This document shows, in pieces, positions 25,402 through 34,720 of a stretch of DNA of 64,000 nucleotides. This DNA is from Pseudomonadota bacterium. GTDB taxonomy: Bacteria > Pseudomonadota > Gammaproteobacteria > Steroidobacterales > Steroidobacteraceae. The position numbers were made by a program, and so were the translations under genes. The stretch is from contig JAEYXD010000211.1 in assembly GCA_023428645.1 (NCBI GenBank), positions 3,346-67,345 of the forward strand, in the 5' to 3' direction. How positions within the stretch are numbered: the first letter of the stretch is position 1; each line of letters begins with the position of its first letter. The notes below the pieces were generated by a model. The model was not told the origin of the DNA. It saw only the letters and a list, made by a program, of their open reading frames with translations, and did no database searches.

Positions 25402-27792
25402 ATGAGGCGGATCGCGCGCTGGTTCGTTGCGAGCGCCGCGCTTCTGCTCGTCGTCATTGCCGCGGGCCTATGGCTCGCGCTGCGCGCAAGCCTGCCGAAT
25501 CTGGAGGGTGAAATCCGGCTCGCTGGTCTCGGCGGGCCCGCGACGATCGAGCGCGATCGGCAGGGTACGCCGACGATCACCGCGAACTCGCGTGCGGATC
25601 TCGCGTTCGCGACGGGGTATGCGCACGCCCAGGACCGCTTTTTCCAGATGGACATGATGCGCCGGGCCGCCGCGGGCGAGCTCGCCGAAGTGCTCGGTCC
25701 GACGCTCGTCGCGACCGACAAGCGCTTTCGCCTGCACGGTTTTCGCAACGTCGCGCGCCGGATCGTGGACGATGCGCCCGCGACGGATCGCGCTATTCTC
25801 GCTGCGTACGTCGACGGTGTGAACGCCGGCCTCTCCGCGCTCGACAGTCGACCCTGGGAATATCTCGTGCTCGGCGCAAAGCCGCAGGCGTGGCGCGCCG
25901 AGGATTCGGTCCTCGTCGCATTCTCGATGTACCTGAACCTGAACGATTCCACGGGCGAGGACGATCTTGCGCACGCCTATCTGCGCGAGACGTTGCCGGC
26001 CGAGCTCTTCGCGTTTTTGCATCCGCATGGCACCGAGTGGGATGCGCCGCTCGCCGGCGGCGTGTGGCAGGCGCCGCCGGTACCAGCCGCGGATGTGTTC
26101 GACATGCGGAGCCTCGCAACGCAGGTCGCGAGCGCGCATGCGCCTCCCTCGCGTCTCGAGCTCGCGCCCGCCGATTTCGTCGGCAGCAACAGTTGGGCCG
26201 TCGCCGGGACGCACACCGGCGACGGGACTGCGCTACTCGCGAACGACATGCACTTGGGCCTGCGCCTGCCGAATACGTGGTATCGCGCGCGGCTCGTCGT
26301 CGCTGACGGCACGGAGGCGCGCGATCTCGTGGGCGTGACGTTGCCGGGCTTGCCCATGCTCGTGGCGGGCAGCAACGGGCGCGTCGCCTGGGGTTACACG
26401 AACAGCTACGGCGATTGGACCGATCTCGTGATCGTCGAGATGGACCCGCTGCACCCCTCGAATTATCTGAACGGCGACGGCGCGCAGCCGATCGTCACGC
26501 AGCGCGAGGAGATCAAAGTGCGCGGCGCGGCTTCGGAACGGATCGACGTGCAAACGACGCGCTGGGGTCCGATCGTGAGGCGCGATGCGCAGAACCGTCC
26601 GCTCGCGCTCGCGTGGACGGCGCATCACAAGAGCGCGACGAATCTGCGCATGCTGGATTTCGAAACGGCGCGCAACGTGACGGAACTGCTCGATGCCGCG
26701 AACCGGGCCGGCGGCCCGGTGCAGAACGTGGTGGCCGCCGACAGTACTGGCTCGATCGGCTGGTCGCTGATGGGGCGCGTGCCGATCCGCGCGAACTACG
26801 ATGCGTCGCTGCCGTCTTCGTGGCGCGCATCGGGCACGGGTTGGATCGGCTGGCGCGAGCCGCGGGACTATCCGCGCATCGTCGATCCGCAAACCGGCCG
26901 CCTGTGGACCGCGAACGCGCGCACGATCGACGCGCGCACGTGGATGGACTTCCTGGGCGACGGCGGCTACGACCTTGGAGCACGGGCGGCACAGATTCGC
27001 GACAACCTCTTCGCGCTGTCGCGCCCGACGGTCGAGGACCTGGCACGGATTCAGCTCGACGATCGCGCGCTGTTCCTGACGCGTTGGCGCGACCTGCTGC
27101 TCGACTTGCTCGATGCGCAGGCGGTCGCGACCTCGCCGGTGCGGGGCCAGGCGCGTGAGCTGGTCGAGAACTGGTCCGCGCGCGCCAGTGCCGATGACGT
27201 CGGTTATCGCATCGTGCGCGAGTTCCGGCTGCGCGTGCGCAAGCAGGTGTTCGACTCCTTCACGGCCGCGGCACGCAAGCAGCATCCGGACATGCGCTTC
27301 GCGCCGTCGCCGCAATTCGAAGGCCCGCTATGGCGGCTCGTGACCGAGCGGCCGCTGCATCTGCTCGATCCGCGTCATCCGAATTGGCGAGAAGCGCTGC
27401 TGGCGGCGTTCGATGCCGCGATCGACGACATGCAGGAACGATGCGGGTCGCTGAACGAATGCACGTGGGGCCGACAGAACACGTTGCAGATGCGCCATCC
27501 TTTGTCGTCCGTGCTGCCGTACGCATCGAAATGGCTGGACATGCCACAACTGCCGCTGTCGGGCGACGCGGCGATGCCGCGCGTCCAGGGCACGCAGTTC
27601 GGGGCATCGCAGCGTCTCGTCGTGGCGCCGGGCCGAGAAGCGGAGGGCGTGTTGCAAGTGCCTGGCGGGCCGGTCGATCATCCGTTGTCGCCGTTCTATC
27701 GTGCAGGCCACGAAGCGTGGGTGCGCGGCGACCCACAGCCGCTGCTGCCGGGGCCGCCCGAGCATCGCTTACAGCTGCTGCCGCAACCCTAG
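25402..27792 (+). CDS. Penicillin acylase (S45) family protein
   Basis: The 796-residue Ntn-hydrolase precursor has an N-terminal hydrophobic segment (7-27), an alpha-chain region with GYAHAQDRFFQMDMMRR, and the autocleavage site G261/S262-N-S-W-A-V. S262 would become the N-terminal nucleophile of the beta chain. AGSNGRVAWGYTNSYGDWTD and a C-terminal W-rich part complete the fold. Family members cleave penicillin, acyl-homoserine lactones or other amides; sequence alone does not decide. It should be periplasmic. It starts 3 bp after the pyk stop. Confidence 0.88.
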   Translation: MRRIARWFVASAALLLVVIAAGLWLALRASLPNLEGEIRLAGLGGPATIERDRQGTPTITANSRADLAFATGYAHAQDRFFQMDMMRRAAAGELAEVLGPTLVATDKRFRLHGFRNVARRIVDDAPATDRAILAAYVDGVNAGLSALDSRPWEYLVLGAKPQAWRAEDSVLVAFSMYLNLNDSTGEDDLAHAYLRETLPAELFAFLHPHGTEWDAPLAGGVWQAPPVPAADVFDMRSLATQVASAHAPPSRLELAPADFVGSNSWAVAGTHTGDGTALLANDMHLGLRLPNTWYRARLVVADGTEARDLVGVTLPGLPMLVAGSNGRVAWGYTNSYGDWTDLVIVEMDPLHPSNYLNGDGAQPIVTQREEIKVRGAASERIDVQTTRWGPIVRRDAQNRPLALAWTAHHKSATNLRMLDFETARNVTELLDAANRAGGPVQNVVAADSTGSIGWSLMGRVPIRANYDASLPSSWRASGTGWIGWREPRDYPRIVDPQTGRLWTANARTIDARTWMDFLGDGGYDLGARAAQIRDNLFALSRPTVEDLARIQLDDRALFLTRWRDLLLDLLDAQAVATSPVRGQARELVENWSARASADDVGYRIVREFRLRVRKQVFDSFTAAARKQHPDMRFAPSPQFEGPLWRLVTERPLHLLDPRHPNWREALLAAFDAAIDDMQERCGSLNECTWGRQNTLQMRHPLSSVLPYASKWLDMPQLPLSGDAAMPRVQGTQFGASQRLVVAPGREAEGVLQVPGGPVDHPLSPFYRAGHEAWVRGDPQPLLPGPPEHRLQLLPQP

Positions 27793-27890
27793 CTGCGCGG
27801 CTCGCGCATCGCGTAGTGTAGGGGCCCCGACGGATCGAGCCGCGAATCCACGCGTCTCAACACCATGCCCTGCGTTGTTCGGAGCTTTTG

Positions 27891-28742
27891 ATGTCCTCTC
27901 GTTTTACCGGTACCGAAAACTACGTCGCCACCGAAGATCTGATGATGGCCGTGAATGCCGCCGTGACGCTCGGCCGGCCTTTGCTCGTGAAAGGCGAGCC
28001 CGGCACGGGCAAGACGCAGCTCGCGGAAGAAGTCGCGCGCTCGCTCGGCCGCACGCTGTATCGCTGGCACATCAAATCGACGACGAAGGCGCAGCAAGGC
28101 TTGTACGAGTACGACGCCGTGTCGCGTCTGCGCGATTCGCAGCTCGGCGACGCGAAGGTGCACGACATCGCGAACTACATCGTGAAGGGCCGCCTGTGGG
28201 AGGCGTTCGAGAGCGACGTGCAGCCGGTGCTGCTCGTCGATGAAATCGACAAGGCGGACATCGAGTTTCCGAACGATCTGCTGCACGAGCTCGATCGCAT
28301 GGAGTTCTACGTCTACGAGACGCGGCAGTGGGTGAAGGCGCGGCATCGCCCGATCATCGTGATCACCAGCAACAACGAAAAGGAGCTGCCGGATGCGTTT
28401 CTGCGCCGCTGCTTCTTTCACTACATCCGTTTCCCGGATGCAGCGACGATGGAGCGCATCGTGTCGGTTCACTATCCGACGCTGAAGAAGGAGCTGCTCG
28501 CCGAAGCGCTGAGCGCATTCTTCAAGGTGCGCGAAATGCCGGGCTTGAAGAAGAAGCCGTCGACATCGGAGCTGCTCGACTGGATCAAGCTGCTGGTCGC
28601 GGAGGACATTCCGCCCGAGGCGCTGCGCTCGGACGATCCGAAGAAGTCGATTCCGCCGCTGCATGGCGCGCTGCTCAAGAACGAACAGGACGTACACCTG
28701 TTCGAGCAGCTCGTGTTCATGCATCGACGGCAGGGGCGCTGA
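27891..28742 (+). CDS. MoxR-type AAA+ ATPase
   Basis: The 283-residue protein carries Walker A GEPGTGKT at 35-42, Walker B VLLVDEIDKAD near 113-123 and sensor/Arg-finger stretches (ITSNNEKELPDAFLRRCFFHY). MoxR ATPases act as chaperones with a VWA partner, loading metals or maturing complexes. GGAG at 27881-27884, 6 bases upstream, fixes the ATG at 27891. The VWA gene follows at 28828, the classic pairing. Confidence 0.92.
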   Translation: MSSRFTGTENYVATEDLMMAVNAAVTLGRPLLVKGEPGTGKTQLAEEVARSLGRTLYRWHIKSTTKAQQGLYEYDAVSRLRDSQLGDAKVHDIANYIVKGRLWEAFESDVQPVLLVDEIDKADIEFPNDLLHELDRMEFYVYETRQWVKARHRPIIVITSNNEKELPDAFLRRCFFHYIRFPDAATMERIVSVHYPTLKKELLAEALSAFFKVREMPGLKKKPSTSELLDWIKLLVAEDIPPEALRSDDPKKSIPPLHGALLKNEQDVHLFEQLVFMHRRQGR

Positions 28743-28827
28743 GGCGGCGATGCGTCATCGCGGCTGGACTTTCGATCGATGGCGGCTTGCGTCGGCCGTG
28801 CGTGAGCTGGCCAGGAGCGCGTGAGCG

Positions 28828-30003
28828 ATGCTCGTGCCCTTTTTTTACAAGCTGCGCGAGGCCGGCGTACCGGTCTCGATCACCGAGTTCCTCCTGCTGC
28901 TCGAGGCGCTCGATGCGCGCGTCGCCGACGCGAGCGCGGAGAACTTCTATTTCCTGTCGCGCGCGTGCCTCGTGAAGGACGAGCGCCATTTCGATCGCTT
29001 CGATCGCGCGTTCGCCGCGCACTTCAAGGGCGCGGAGGAGTTGTTCGCGTCGATGATGGCGAACGTACCCAAGGAATGGCTCGAGCGCATGGGCGAGCGC
29101 ATCCTGTCCGACGAAGAAAAGGCGAAGATCGAGGCCCTCGGCGGTTGGGACAAGTTGATCGAGACGTTGAAGAAGCGCCTCGAAGAACAGAAGGAGCGCC
29201 ACCAGGGTGGCAACAAATGGATCGGCACGGGCGGCACATCGCCGTTCGGCGCTCATGGCTACAATCCCGAAGGCATCCGCATCGGACAGGACGAGTCGCG
29301 TCATCGGCGCGCCGTGAAAGTCTGGGATCAGCGCGAGTTTCGCAATCTCGCCGACACCGTCGAGCTAGGCACGCGCAACATCAAGGTCGCGCTGCGCAAG
29401 CTGCGGCGCTTCGCGCGCGAGGGCGCGGCCGACAATCTCGATCTCGACGGCACGATCGCTTCGACGGCACGCAACGCCGGCCTGCTCGACCTGAAGTTCG
29501 TGCCCGAGCGGCACAACGCGATCAAGGTGCTGCTGTTCCTCGATGTCGGCGGCTCGATGGACGATCACATCCGCGTCTGCGAGGAGCTGTTCTCGGCGGC
29601 CCGCACGGAGTTCAAGCATCTCGAGTACTTCTATTTCCACAACTTCGTGTACGAGTCGGTGTGGAAGGACAACCGCAGGCGCCACGTCGAAAAGATCCCG
29701 ACCCTGGAGGTGATGCGCACCTACGGGCAAGACTACAAGCTGATCTTCGTCGGCGACGCGACGATGAGCCCGTACGAGATCGTGCAGCCCGGCGGCAGCG
29801 TCGAGCATTGGAACGAGGAGGCGGGTGCGGTCTGGATGCAGCGGCTCACGCGCACCTGGCCGCATCATGTGTGGCTCAATCCGGAGCCGCAGGAGCGCTG
29901 GCCGTATACGCCGTCCGTGACGCTCACGCGGGAGCTGATCGAAGACCGGATGTTCCCGCTCACGCTCAGCGGCTTGGACGAAGCCATCAAGGCGCTGCAC
30001 TGA
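28828..30003 (+). CDS. VWA (CoxE-like) protein, partner of MoxR
   Basis: The 391-residue cytosolic protein has an N-terminal helical part (PFFYKLREAGVPVSITEFL), a charged linker (100-165) and a C-terminal von Willebrand A domain whose metal site reads D239-V-G-G-S-M. The middle Ser of the usual DxSxS is Gly here, as in CoxE-like proteins as I recall them. It lies 85 bp after the MoxR gene and is the likely substrate-binding partner. The pair's target is not evident from neighbours. Confidence 0.85.
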   Translation: MLVPFFYKLREAGVPVSITEFLLLLEALDARVADASAENFYFLSRACLVKDERHFDRFDRAFAAHFKGAEELFASMMANVPKEWLERMGERILSDEEKAKIEALGGWDKLIETLKKRLEEQKERHQGGNKWIGTGGTSPFGAHGYNPEGIRIGQDESRHRRAVKVWDQREFRNLADTVELGTRNIKVALRKLRRFAREGAADNLDLDGTIASTARNAGLLDLKFVPERHNAIKVLLFLDVGGSMDDHIRVCEELFSAARTEFKHLEYFYFHNFVYESVWKDNRRRHVEKIPTLEVMRTYGQDYKLIFVGDATMSPYEIVQPGGSVEHWNEEAGAVWMQRLTRTWPHHVWLNPEPQERWPYTPSVTLTRELIEDRMFPLTLSGLDEAIKALH

Positions 30004-30004
30004 C

Positions 30005-30024
30005 CCTCTCCCCCGCGGGAGAGG
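30005..30024. terminator. Bidirectional hairpin between VWA and peroxiredoxin genes
   Basis: Perfect 8-bp stem cctctccc / gggagagg with loop ccgc, placed exactly in the 23-bp gap of a convergent pair. It looks like a shortened member of the C-rich/G-rich palindrome family. Confidence 0.6.
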
Positions 30025-30026
30025 AA

Positions 30027-30560
30027 TCAGCCGCCCGCTTTCTTCTGAAACGTCTTGATGTCCTTCACGACCGCTTCGGAATGCCCTTTCGGGTTCACGC
30101 CGGTGTAGCGCTTCACGATCAGGCCGTGCGGGTCGATCAAGAACGTTTCCCGCTTCGCGAAGCCCGTGAAGCTCAGGACGTCGTATTGCTTCACGACCCG
30201 CTTCTCCGGGTCCGCGAGAATCGGGAACGGCAGGCCGTGCTTCTCGGCGAATTTCTCGTGCGACTCCACGTCATCGACGCTGATGCCGAGAATCTGCGCA
30301 TTCACTTCGCGGAACGCGAAAATGTTGTCCCGGAATTCGCACGCTTGCGTCGTGCATCCGGGCGTCTGATCCTTTGGGTAGAAATACAGCGCGACCCATT
30401 TGCCGCGGTAATCGGACAGCTTCTGCCACTTGCCGTTCTGGTCCTGCAGCCGGAAATCCGGCGCCTGCGAGCCGATCGTCGGCTCCTGGGCTTGCGCGAT
30501 GGCGACGACCGCCCACAGCAGTGCCAAAGCGGCGATGCGAATCCCGAACGAATGCTTCAT
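30027..30560 (-). CDS. Exported Bcp/PrxQ-type peroxiredoxin
   Basis: The 177-residue product begins with a signal peptide (KHSFGIRIAALALLWAVVAIAQAQ) and then a thioredoxin-fold peroxidase: GSQAPDFRLQDQNGKW, FYPKDQTPGCTTQACEF with peroxidatic C69 and a resolving C74 five residues on, and FLIDPHGLIVKRYTGV. Atypical 2-Cys Bcp/PrxQ enzymes are usually cytosolic, so the signal peptide points to a periplasmic peroxide scavenger. The ATG at 30560 is the start that gives the signal peptide. Confidence 0.88.
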   Translation of the reverse strand: MKHSFGIRIAALALLWAVVAIAQAQEPTIGSQAPDFRLQDQNGKWQKLSDYRGKWVALYFYPKDQTPGCTTQACEFRDNIFAFREVNAQILGISVDDVESHEKFAEKHGLPFPILADPEKRVVKQYDVLSFTGFAKRETFLIDPHGLIVKRYTGVNPKGHSEAVVKDIKTFQKKAGG

Positions 30561-30705
30561 GAGCCCCCCAAACGCTGGCCAACCAGGATGCGCGGGGCAG
30601 TGTGCCATACTAGGCCTGAATGCCGCATAACAGGCTCAAACCCCTTGGATTCGAGCTCTCGCACATCACTCTTTTCCTGGTCGCGCGTCGTTTTGGCTGA
30701 ATCGC

Positions 30706-31914
30706 ATGGTCGATGAGGTAGGAGCTGCACCGACGAAAGTTGGCCTCGTGCTGCCGGGCGGTGGCGCGCGGGCGGCTTATCAAGTCGGCGTCCTGCGAGC
30801 GATCGCCGATCTGTTGCCGTCCCGGGCCACGAATCCATTCCCCGTCGTCACCGGCACCTCGGCCGGCGCCGTGAACGCGACGGCGATCGCCGTCCATGCC
30901 GAGCGCTTTCGGGTCGCGGTCGGCAATCTCGAACGTGTGTGGCGCAATTTCCAGGTCGGTCAGGTATTCCGCTCCGATACGCGGAGCATGTTGCGCTCCG
31001 GCCTGCATTGGGTGCTCGCGATGATGTCCGGCGGCTGGTTGCTGCCGCCCCCGAAATCCCTGTTCGACAACTCGCCGCTTCGCGAGCTGCTCGCGGAACA
31101 GTTCGATTTCTCGAACGTGCGGCGCGCGATCGAAGACGGCCACTTGGACGCGCTCGCGATGTCCGCGGCCGGATACATCAGCGCTCGCTCGATCGCCTTC
31201 TTCGAAGCAAAGCCAGGCACGCAGCCGTGGGTGCGCATGCGCCGCGCGGGCCAGCCGACGCAGCTCACGCTCGATCATCTGATGGCGAGCGTCGCCGTGC
31301 CGTTCCTGTTTCCGCCCGTGTTGATGGGCGAGGAGTACTACGGCGACGGTGCCATGCGCGAGGCGAACCCGTTCAGCGCCGCCATTCACCTGGGCGCGGA
31401 GCGTCTGCTCGTCATCGGTACGCGCAACGAATCGCGGCCGCCGGCCGCGGTTCCGCCACTGTGTCCCACCTTTGGTCAAATCTTCGGCTACATGCTCGAT
31501 TCGCTGTTCAGCGACGGCCTGTATTCGGATCTCGAACGGCTCACGCAGTTGAACGACATCGTCGCGAAGGTCGGGCCGATCAGCGCGGAGGGCGCGCGCC
31601 TCAAGCGCATCGATATGCTCGTGATCGTGCCGAGCCGCGACCTTTCCGAAATCGCCCGTCATCACGTCGCGTCCTTGCCGCGCGCGCTGCGCGTGCTGTT
31701 GCGGACGATGGGCGCGCTGAACACCGGTGGCGGTCAGCTGATGAGCTATCTCCTGTTCCAGGATACGTACACGCGCGAGCTCATCGCGCTCGGCTACCAG
31801 GATGCGATGCGCCGTTCCGACGATTTGCTCGCCTTCCTCGGCGGCTTCACGATTGCCGCGACCGGTGCGACCGGCACCTACCGCCGCGTACGCGACGAGG
31901 CTTCGACTACGTAA
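30706..31914 (+). CDS. Patatin-like phospholipase
   Basis: The 402-residue protein has the patatin dyad: oxyanion loop LPGGGARAAYQVGVL (16-30), nucleophile elbow GTSAG at 50-54 with S52, and D214 in YYGDGAMRE. This is the RssA/YlbK-like bacterial group, lipid acyl hydrolases. There is no signal peptide. Its end overlaps the 3' end of mgtE by 8 bp on the opposite strand. Confidence 0.88.
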   Translation: MVDEVGAAPTKVGLVLPGGGARAAYQVGVLRAIADLLPSRATNPFPVVTGTSAGAVNATAIAVHAERFRVAVGNLERVWRNFQVGQVFRSDTRSMLRSGLHWVLAMMSGGWLLPPPKSLFDNSPLRELLAEQFDFSNVRRAIEDGHLDALAMSAAGYISARSIAFFEAKPGTQPWVRMRRAGQPTQLTLDHLMASVAVPFLFPPVLMGEEYYGDGAMREANPFSAAIHLGAERLLVIGTRNESRPPAAVPPLCPTFGQIFGYMLDSLFSDGLYSDLERLTQLNDIVAKVGPISAEGARLKRIDMLVIVPSRDLSEIARHHVASLPRALRVLLRTMGALNTGGGQLMSYLLFQDTYTRELIALGYQDAMRRSDDLLAFLGGFTIAATGATGTYRRVRDEASTT

Positions 31915-33262
31915 GAAAAATCGTGCCGAGGCCGAGGAGGGACGCGAATCCGACGGTATCGGTGACCGTCGTGAGCACGACGCCGCCGGCGAGCGCAGGA
32001 TCGATGCCGAGGCGTTTCAGGATGAGCGGAACGCCGACGCCCGCCAGCGCGGCCGCGAGCAGGTTGATGACCAGCGCGGCGAAGATGATGCCGCCGATCT
32101 TCCAGTCTTCGAACCACACGCCCGCCGCGAGCGCGACGAACGTCGCGAGCAACGTGCCGTTCAGGCAGCCGACCAGGATTTCGCGGACGAGCAGCCAGCG
32201 CGCGTTGCCTTGTTCGATCTGGCCGAGCGCGAGGCCCCGAATGATCAGTACCAGCGTCTGACTGCCCGCGATGCCGCCCATGCTCGCGACGATCGGCATG
32301 AGGACGGCGAGCGCGACCACCTTCTCGATCGTACCTTCGAAGATTCCGACGACGTTCGCCGCGAGAAACGCGGTCGCGAGATTCACGCCTAGCCAGACTG
32401 CGCGCCGGCGTGCGCTCGTGAGCACGCCGGCGAACATGTCTTCATCGTCGCCGAGGCCGGCCATGCTCATCACGGAGTGATCGGCCTCCTCGCGAATGAC
32501 GTCGACGACGTCGTCGATCGTGATACGGCCGAGCAGCTTGCCGTCCTTGCCGACGACGGCGGCGGACACGAGGTCGCGATCCTCGAACAGCTTCGCCACT
32601 TCGCGCGCGGGCGTTTCGGGCGAGATGCCCTCGACGGCCGAATCCATCAGCTCGCCGACCATCTTTTCGGGATCTTCGGTCACGAGCCGCGTGAGGTCGA
32701 CGCCACCGAGATATTGGTCGTGTCGGTTGACGACGAAGAGGCGGTCGGTGCGCTCGGGCAGTTCGCCGCGCATGCGGCAATAGCGCAGCACCACTTCGAT
32801 CGTGACGTCCGGGCGCACGGTGACCGCGTCCAGATTCATGAGGCCGCCCGCGCTGTCCTCCTCGAACGCGAGCACCGCGGACAGCCGTTCGCGGTCCTGC
32901 GCATCCATCGAATGCATCACGCGCTCGTTGAGCGTTTCGGGCAGATCGCCGATCAGGTCGGCGAGGTCGTCGACCTCCATGCCTTCCGTCGCCGCGATCA
33001 GCTCCTCCGCGTCCATGCCGCCGATCAGCTCGGCACGGACTTCGTCGTTCAGCTCGATCAGCACGTCGCCCTCGAGCTCGGGTTCGACGAACTCCCACAC
33101 GATCTCGCGCTTTGCTGGTGGGAGCGACTCGATCAACGAGGCGATCTCGGCCGGGTGCAACGAATTGATCATGCGCTGCCCATGACGCATGGTCCCCTGC
33201 TCGAGCACGCTGCGCAGCGCGCTCAGCCTGGTCGTTTTTGCGTTGGGGGTATCCGTCTTCAT
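31907..33262 (-). CDS. mgtE: Magnesium transporter MgtE
   Basis: The 451-residue protein has the MgtE plan: an N domain of helical repeats (LHPAEIASLIESLPPAKR), two CBS domains (about 135-255) that sense Mg, and five transmembrane helices with GGIAGSQTLVLIIRGLALGQI and VTDTVGFASLLGLG lining the pore. It is a gated Mg2+ channel in the inner membrane. The ATG at 33262 is preferred to one 12 codons upstream. It follows rapZ by 48 bp and is the last gene of the lpt-rpoN transcription unit. Confidence 0.93.
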   Translation of the reverse strand: MKTDTPNAKTTRLSALRSVLEQGTMRHGQRMINSLHPAEIASLIESLPPAKREIVWEFVEPELEGDVLIELNDEVRAELIGGMDAEELIAATEGMEVDDLADLIGDLPETLNERVMHSMDAQDRERLSAVLAFEEDSAGGLMNLDAVTVRPDVTIEVVLRYCRMRGELPERTDRLFVVNRHDQYLGGVDLTRLVTEDPEKMVGELMDSAVEGISPETPAREVAKLFEDRDLVSAAVVGKDGKLLGRITIDDVVDVIREEADHSVMSMAGLGDDEDMFAGVLTSARRRAVWLGVNLATAFLAANVVGIFEGTIEKVVALAVLMPIVASMGGIAGSQTLVLIIRGLALGQIEQGNARWLLVREILVGCLNGTLLATFVALAAGVWFEDWKIGGIIFAALVINLLAAALAGVGVPLILKRLGIDPALAGGVVLTTVTDTVGFASLLGLGTIFLT

Positions 33263-33310
33263 GCCGCGCACCGCCGCGAAGTGGCGCGCAGTGTACATAA
33301 CAGACGGCGT

Positions 33311-34192
33311 TTAGCGATTGTGGGCTTGCGGCTCTTGACCGACGACCTGATGACGCGTCAGCACCTGCGGATAGCGTGCGCTGAAGTGTCGGGCGAGGCG
33401 CTCGACCAGATACACGGATCGATGCTGGCCGCCGGTGCAGCCGATCGCGATCGTGAGATAGCTGCGATTCGAGGCGATGAATTCGGGAATCCAGTGATCG
33501 AGGAAGCCCGCGAGATCCTGGAACATGCGTTCGACCTGCTCGTGGCGTTCCAGATACTCGATTACCTGGGCGTCGCGCCCGGTGAATTTTGCAAGCCCCG
33601 GCTCCCAGTAGGGGTTAGGCAGACTCCGGACGTCGAACACGAAATCGGCGTCGTCCGGCACGCCGTGCCGATACGCGAACGATTCGAACAGGATCGACAT
33701 GCGGCCCTCGGCGCGGCCGCGGACGCGCTGGCGGATCAGCTCGCGTAATTCATGCACGCTCGCGCGCGTCGTGTCGATGATGAGATCCGCCGCGTCGGCA
33801 ATCGGCTCGAGCAGCTCGCGCTCCTGCTTCAGCGCGTCCGTGAGGCCCAGGCCGTCGCGGCTGAGCGGATGACGGCGCCGCGTCTCCGAGTAGCGCTTCA
33901 GCAGCGCATGCTCGTCCGCGCGCAGGAAGATCAGCTCGCACCGGACGCCGCTGCGCTTCAATTCGTCGACGAGCTTCGGGACGGAGGCGATCTCCGCGGC
34001 TCGATTGCGTGCATCGACGCCGACGGCCGTGTGCCGGTAGGTCGATTCATCGGAGCGTACCGTGTGCGAAATGAACATCGGCAAGAGGCCCGCGGGAATG
34101 TTGTCCACGCAGTAGAAATCGAGGTCCTCGAGCATGTGCAGCGCGACGCTCTTACCGGAGCCGGATAGACCGCTGATGATGACGAGGCGCAT
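33311..34192 (-). CDS. rapZ: RNase adapter protein RapZ
   Basis: The 293-residue protein has Walker A GLSGSGKS at 8-15, CVDNIPAGLLP, the conserved FESFAYRHGVPDDADFVFDVRS split over the middle, and a C-terminal IGCTGGQHRSVYLVERLA domain. In E. coli RapZ presents the GlmZ sRNA to RNase E and so tunes glucosamine-6-phosphate synthase. Here it stands where ptsN would normally separate hpf from rapZ. Confidence 0.95.
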   Translation of the reverse strand: MRLVIISGLSGSGKSVALHMLEDLDFYCVDNIPAGLLPMFISHTVRSDESTYRHTAVGVDARNRAAEIASVPKLVDELKRSGVRCELIFLRADEHALLKRYSETRRRHPLSRDGLGLTDALKQERELLEPIADAADLIIDTTRASVHELRELIRQRVRGRAEGRMSILFESFAYRHGVPDDADFVFDVRSLPNPYWEPGLAKFTGRDAQVIEYLERHEQVERMFQDLAGFLDHWIPEFIASNRSYLTIAIGCTGGQHRSVYLVERLARHFSARYPQVLTRHQVVGQEPQAHNR

Positions 34193-34227
34193 AGGGGAAC
34201 ACGGATTTCGAGTCGGGCACGGCGAGC

Positions 34228-34248
34228 CGGAGCGCTGGCGGCGCTCCG
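34228..34248 (-). other. Hairpin in the hpf-rapZ gap
   Basis: Perfect 8-bp stem cggagcgc / gcgctccg with a 5-base loop in the 175-bp gap between hpf and rapZ. No T-run follows on the minus strand; it may be a processing site or partial terminator. The rest of the gap holds no gene. Confidence 0.4.
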
Positions 34249-34367
34249 TGCTTCGATCTTAGGACGGAACCGGGCGCATTCGCACGCGATATCTGCGGCG
34301 ATCGTGTGGCGGCGTACGACCGCGGCGGGCGTTGCGATCCGCCCGCCGGGAGCCGCCATGGCTCACG

Positions 34368-34688
34368 TCAAGATGGGCGGCCCTTCTGGGCTTCGAAAGC
34401 GTGATGGTCGCCACGCTTTTCCTTGTGCTTCTTCACGCGGCGGTCGAGCTTGTCGGCAAGCGCATCGATGGCGGCGTACATATCGGGCTCGACGGCGTCC
34501 GCATACACGGTGGCGCCGCAGAGCAGGACGGTGGCTTCGGCTTTGTGGCGCAGCTTTTCGACGGTCAGGATGCAGTGAACGTCTATGACCCTGTCGGAGT
34601 GTCGGAGGAGGCGGTCCAGTTTCTTTTCGACGTAGCTCTTGAGCGGGTATGTGACATCGACATGGTGACCAGTGACGTTCAATTGCAT
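34368..34688 (-). CDS. hpf: Ribosome hibernation-promoting factor, short form
   Basis: The 106-residue protein begins MQLNVTGHHVDVTYPLKSYV and contains KLDRLLRHSDRVIDVHCIL and DMYAAIDALADKLDRRVKKH, the HPF/YfiA beta-alpha fold that binds the 30S decoding centre in stationary phase. It is the short type without the dimerising C-terminal domain. GGAGG 8 bases before the ATG at 34688 decides the start over the ATG 5 codons upstream. It lies 32 bp downstream of rpoN. Confidence 0.93.
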   Translation of the reverse strand: MQLNVTGHHVDVTYPLKSYVEKKLDRLLRHSDRVIDVHCILTVEKLRHKAEATVLLCGATVYADAVEPDMYAAIDALADKLDRRVKKHKEKRGDHHAFEAQKGRPS

Positions 34689-34720
34689 GGTGCGCGCCTC
34701 CATGAATGGTTAGGGAGCCG

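Noticed and set aside
34193..34367. Remnant of ptsN between hpf and rapZ
   Set aside because: I could not read any ptsN-like peptide (EIIA motif with its His) in any frame of this gap.
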